DNA of 64,000 nt, taken from the NCBI RefSeq assembly GCF_030867095.1, contig NC_081824.1, forward strand, positions 118,366,162 to 118,430,161, in the 5' to 3' direction. This DNA comes from Alligator mississippiensis (lineage: Eukaryota > Chordata > Crocodylia > Alligatoridae). The position numbers and the translations under genes are program-made. The stretch's first letter is position 1; each line of letters starts with the position of its first letter. Shown here piece after piece: positions 63,506 through 64,000 of the stretch. A model generated the notes under the pieces. That model was not told the origin of the DNA, made no database searches, and was given only the letters and a program-made list of their open reading frames with translations.

Positions 63506-64000
63506 GAGGCAAAGGGCCAGATGAAAACATCCTCATTCTTCCCGAGGGCTCATTCAGCCCCCTTTGAGCCCTGAGCCAGGCCAGGCCCAGCTCGTGGCCC
63601 TGATCCATCTTTGCCACTTAGGTTCCTCACAAATTCCTTTGGAGTCATTTTGGACAGGGTGGGAGGGCAACTCCTGCTGCAGTCCCCCTGTGGAGCCCTA
63701 GCACTTGCCAGGAGAGGAGCTCTTTCTTTCCCCCTCGCCTGAGGGGTGAGGGACCAGCTGTGCACCTAGTGCAGGGAGGCATAGCCAGGAGCTGTGGCTG
63801 CCCGAAGAGGTGGGAAGGCAGGTGCTGGAAGCTTCCCAGCCACCTGCCCCCCACCCACCCATTACCCCCAGCTCAGGGACCCACTCCACCAGAGTGAGCA
63901 GGATATGCCCCCGCAGCAGCCCGGCCCCAGTGCCAGCCCTGCCACTGCTGCTGCCGGTGGTAGCCAGACAGGAGGATGCACCCCTGGCAGCTGCCGCTGC
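63506..64000. other. GC-rich sequence at right edge
   Basis: Open frames on the minus strand (63550-63889) are low-complexity. A new repeat or CpG-rich region may begin here, but nothing can be named. Confidence 0.4.

Noticed and set aside
1-64000. Endogenous retroviruses or other LTR elements, tRNA and rRNA genes, CRISPR arrays
   Set aside because: I looked for gag/pol/env-type frames, paired long terminal repeats and RNA-gene boxes and found none I could support. All reverse-transcriptase sequence seen is of CR1 type.

Overview
The window is nuclear DNA of an amniote vertebrate. It holds spliced genes with large AT-rich introns, CpG-island promoters, CR1 LINEs, many non-autonomous hAT transposons, Tc1/mariner-like and 3-bp-TSD MITEs, and a Penelope-like element. 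This repeat mix fits a non-avian sauropsid. A crocodilian is my first guess and a turtle second, but repeat style alone cannot settle it.

Three host genes fill the window. (1) MTFR2 (mitochondrial fission regulator 2) is on the minus strand. Its promoter and first exon lie near 13.1-13.2 kb, five coding exons lie at 7954 down to 529, and the 3' end is off the left edge. (2) An ARMC1 paralogue (ARMC1-like, 'ARMC1L') is on the plus strand from about 13.3 kb to about 24.3 kb, with six coding exons at 15068-23403. It is head-to-head with MTFR2 across a short CpG island. (3) BCLAF1 (Bcl2-associated transcription factor 1) is on the minus strand. Its CpG-island promoter is near 60.5 kb and its coding exons run from 49624 to 24655. 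I could assemble its complete reading frame: 11 coding exons, 919 codons, every junction in phase. ARMC1L and BCLAF1 are tail-to-tail and their likely 3' ends overlap.

The layout is informative. In human, MTFR2 and BCLAF1 are neighbours on 6q23 with no ARMC1 gene between them, while MTFR1 and ARMC1 sit head-to-head on 8q13 next to PDE7A. This window shows the same divergent pair on the MTFR2 side, so it looks like the other half of an ancient duplicated block that mammals have lost. The ARMC1L copy keeps all its splice sites. As read, however, its third coding exon is one base out of frame and its stop codon has changed, so its status is open.

The rest is introns and repeats. 8-13 kb (MTFR2 intron 1): a Penelope-type hairpin, a 1.4-kb CR1 LINE and GC-rich hAT remains. 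25-60 kb (BCLAF1 introns): several hAT copies with recognisable 8-bp duplications, Tigger-like and 3-bp-TSD MITEs, a minus-strand CR1 with a plus-strand CR1 tail nested in it, a 315-bp tandem repeat, and long C22 and G31 homopolymers. 60.9-62.4 kb: a 650-bp CA-rich tract abutting a Penelope-like element with a GIY-YIG endonuclease segment and a hammerhead-ribozyme-like core. 62.4-64 kb: GC-rich repeats. I recognised no retrovirus or LTR element, no tRNA or rRNA gene, and no CRISPR array.
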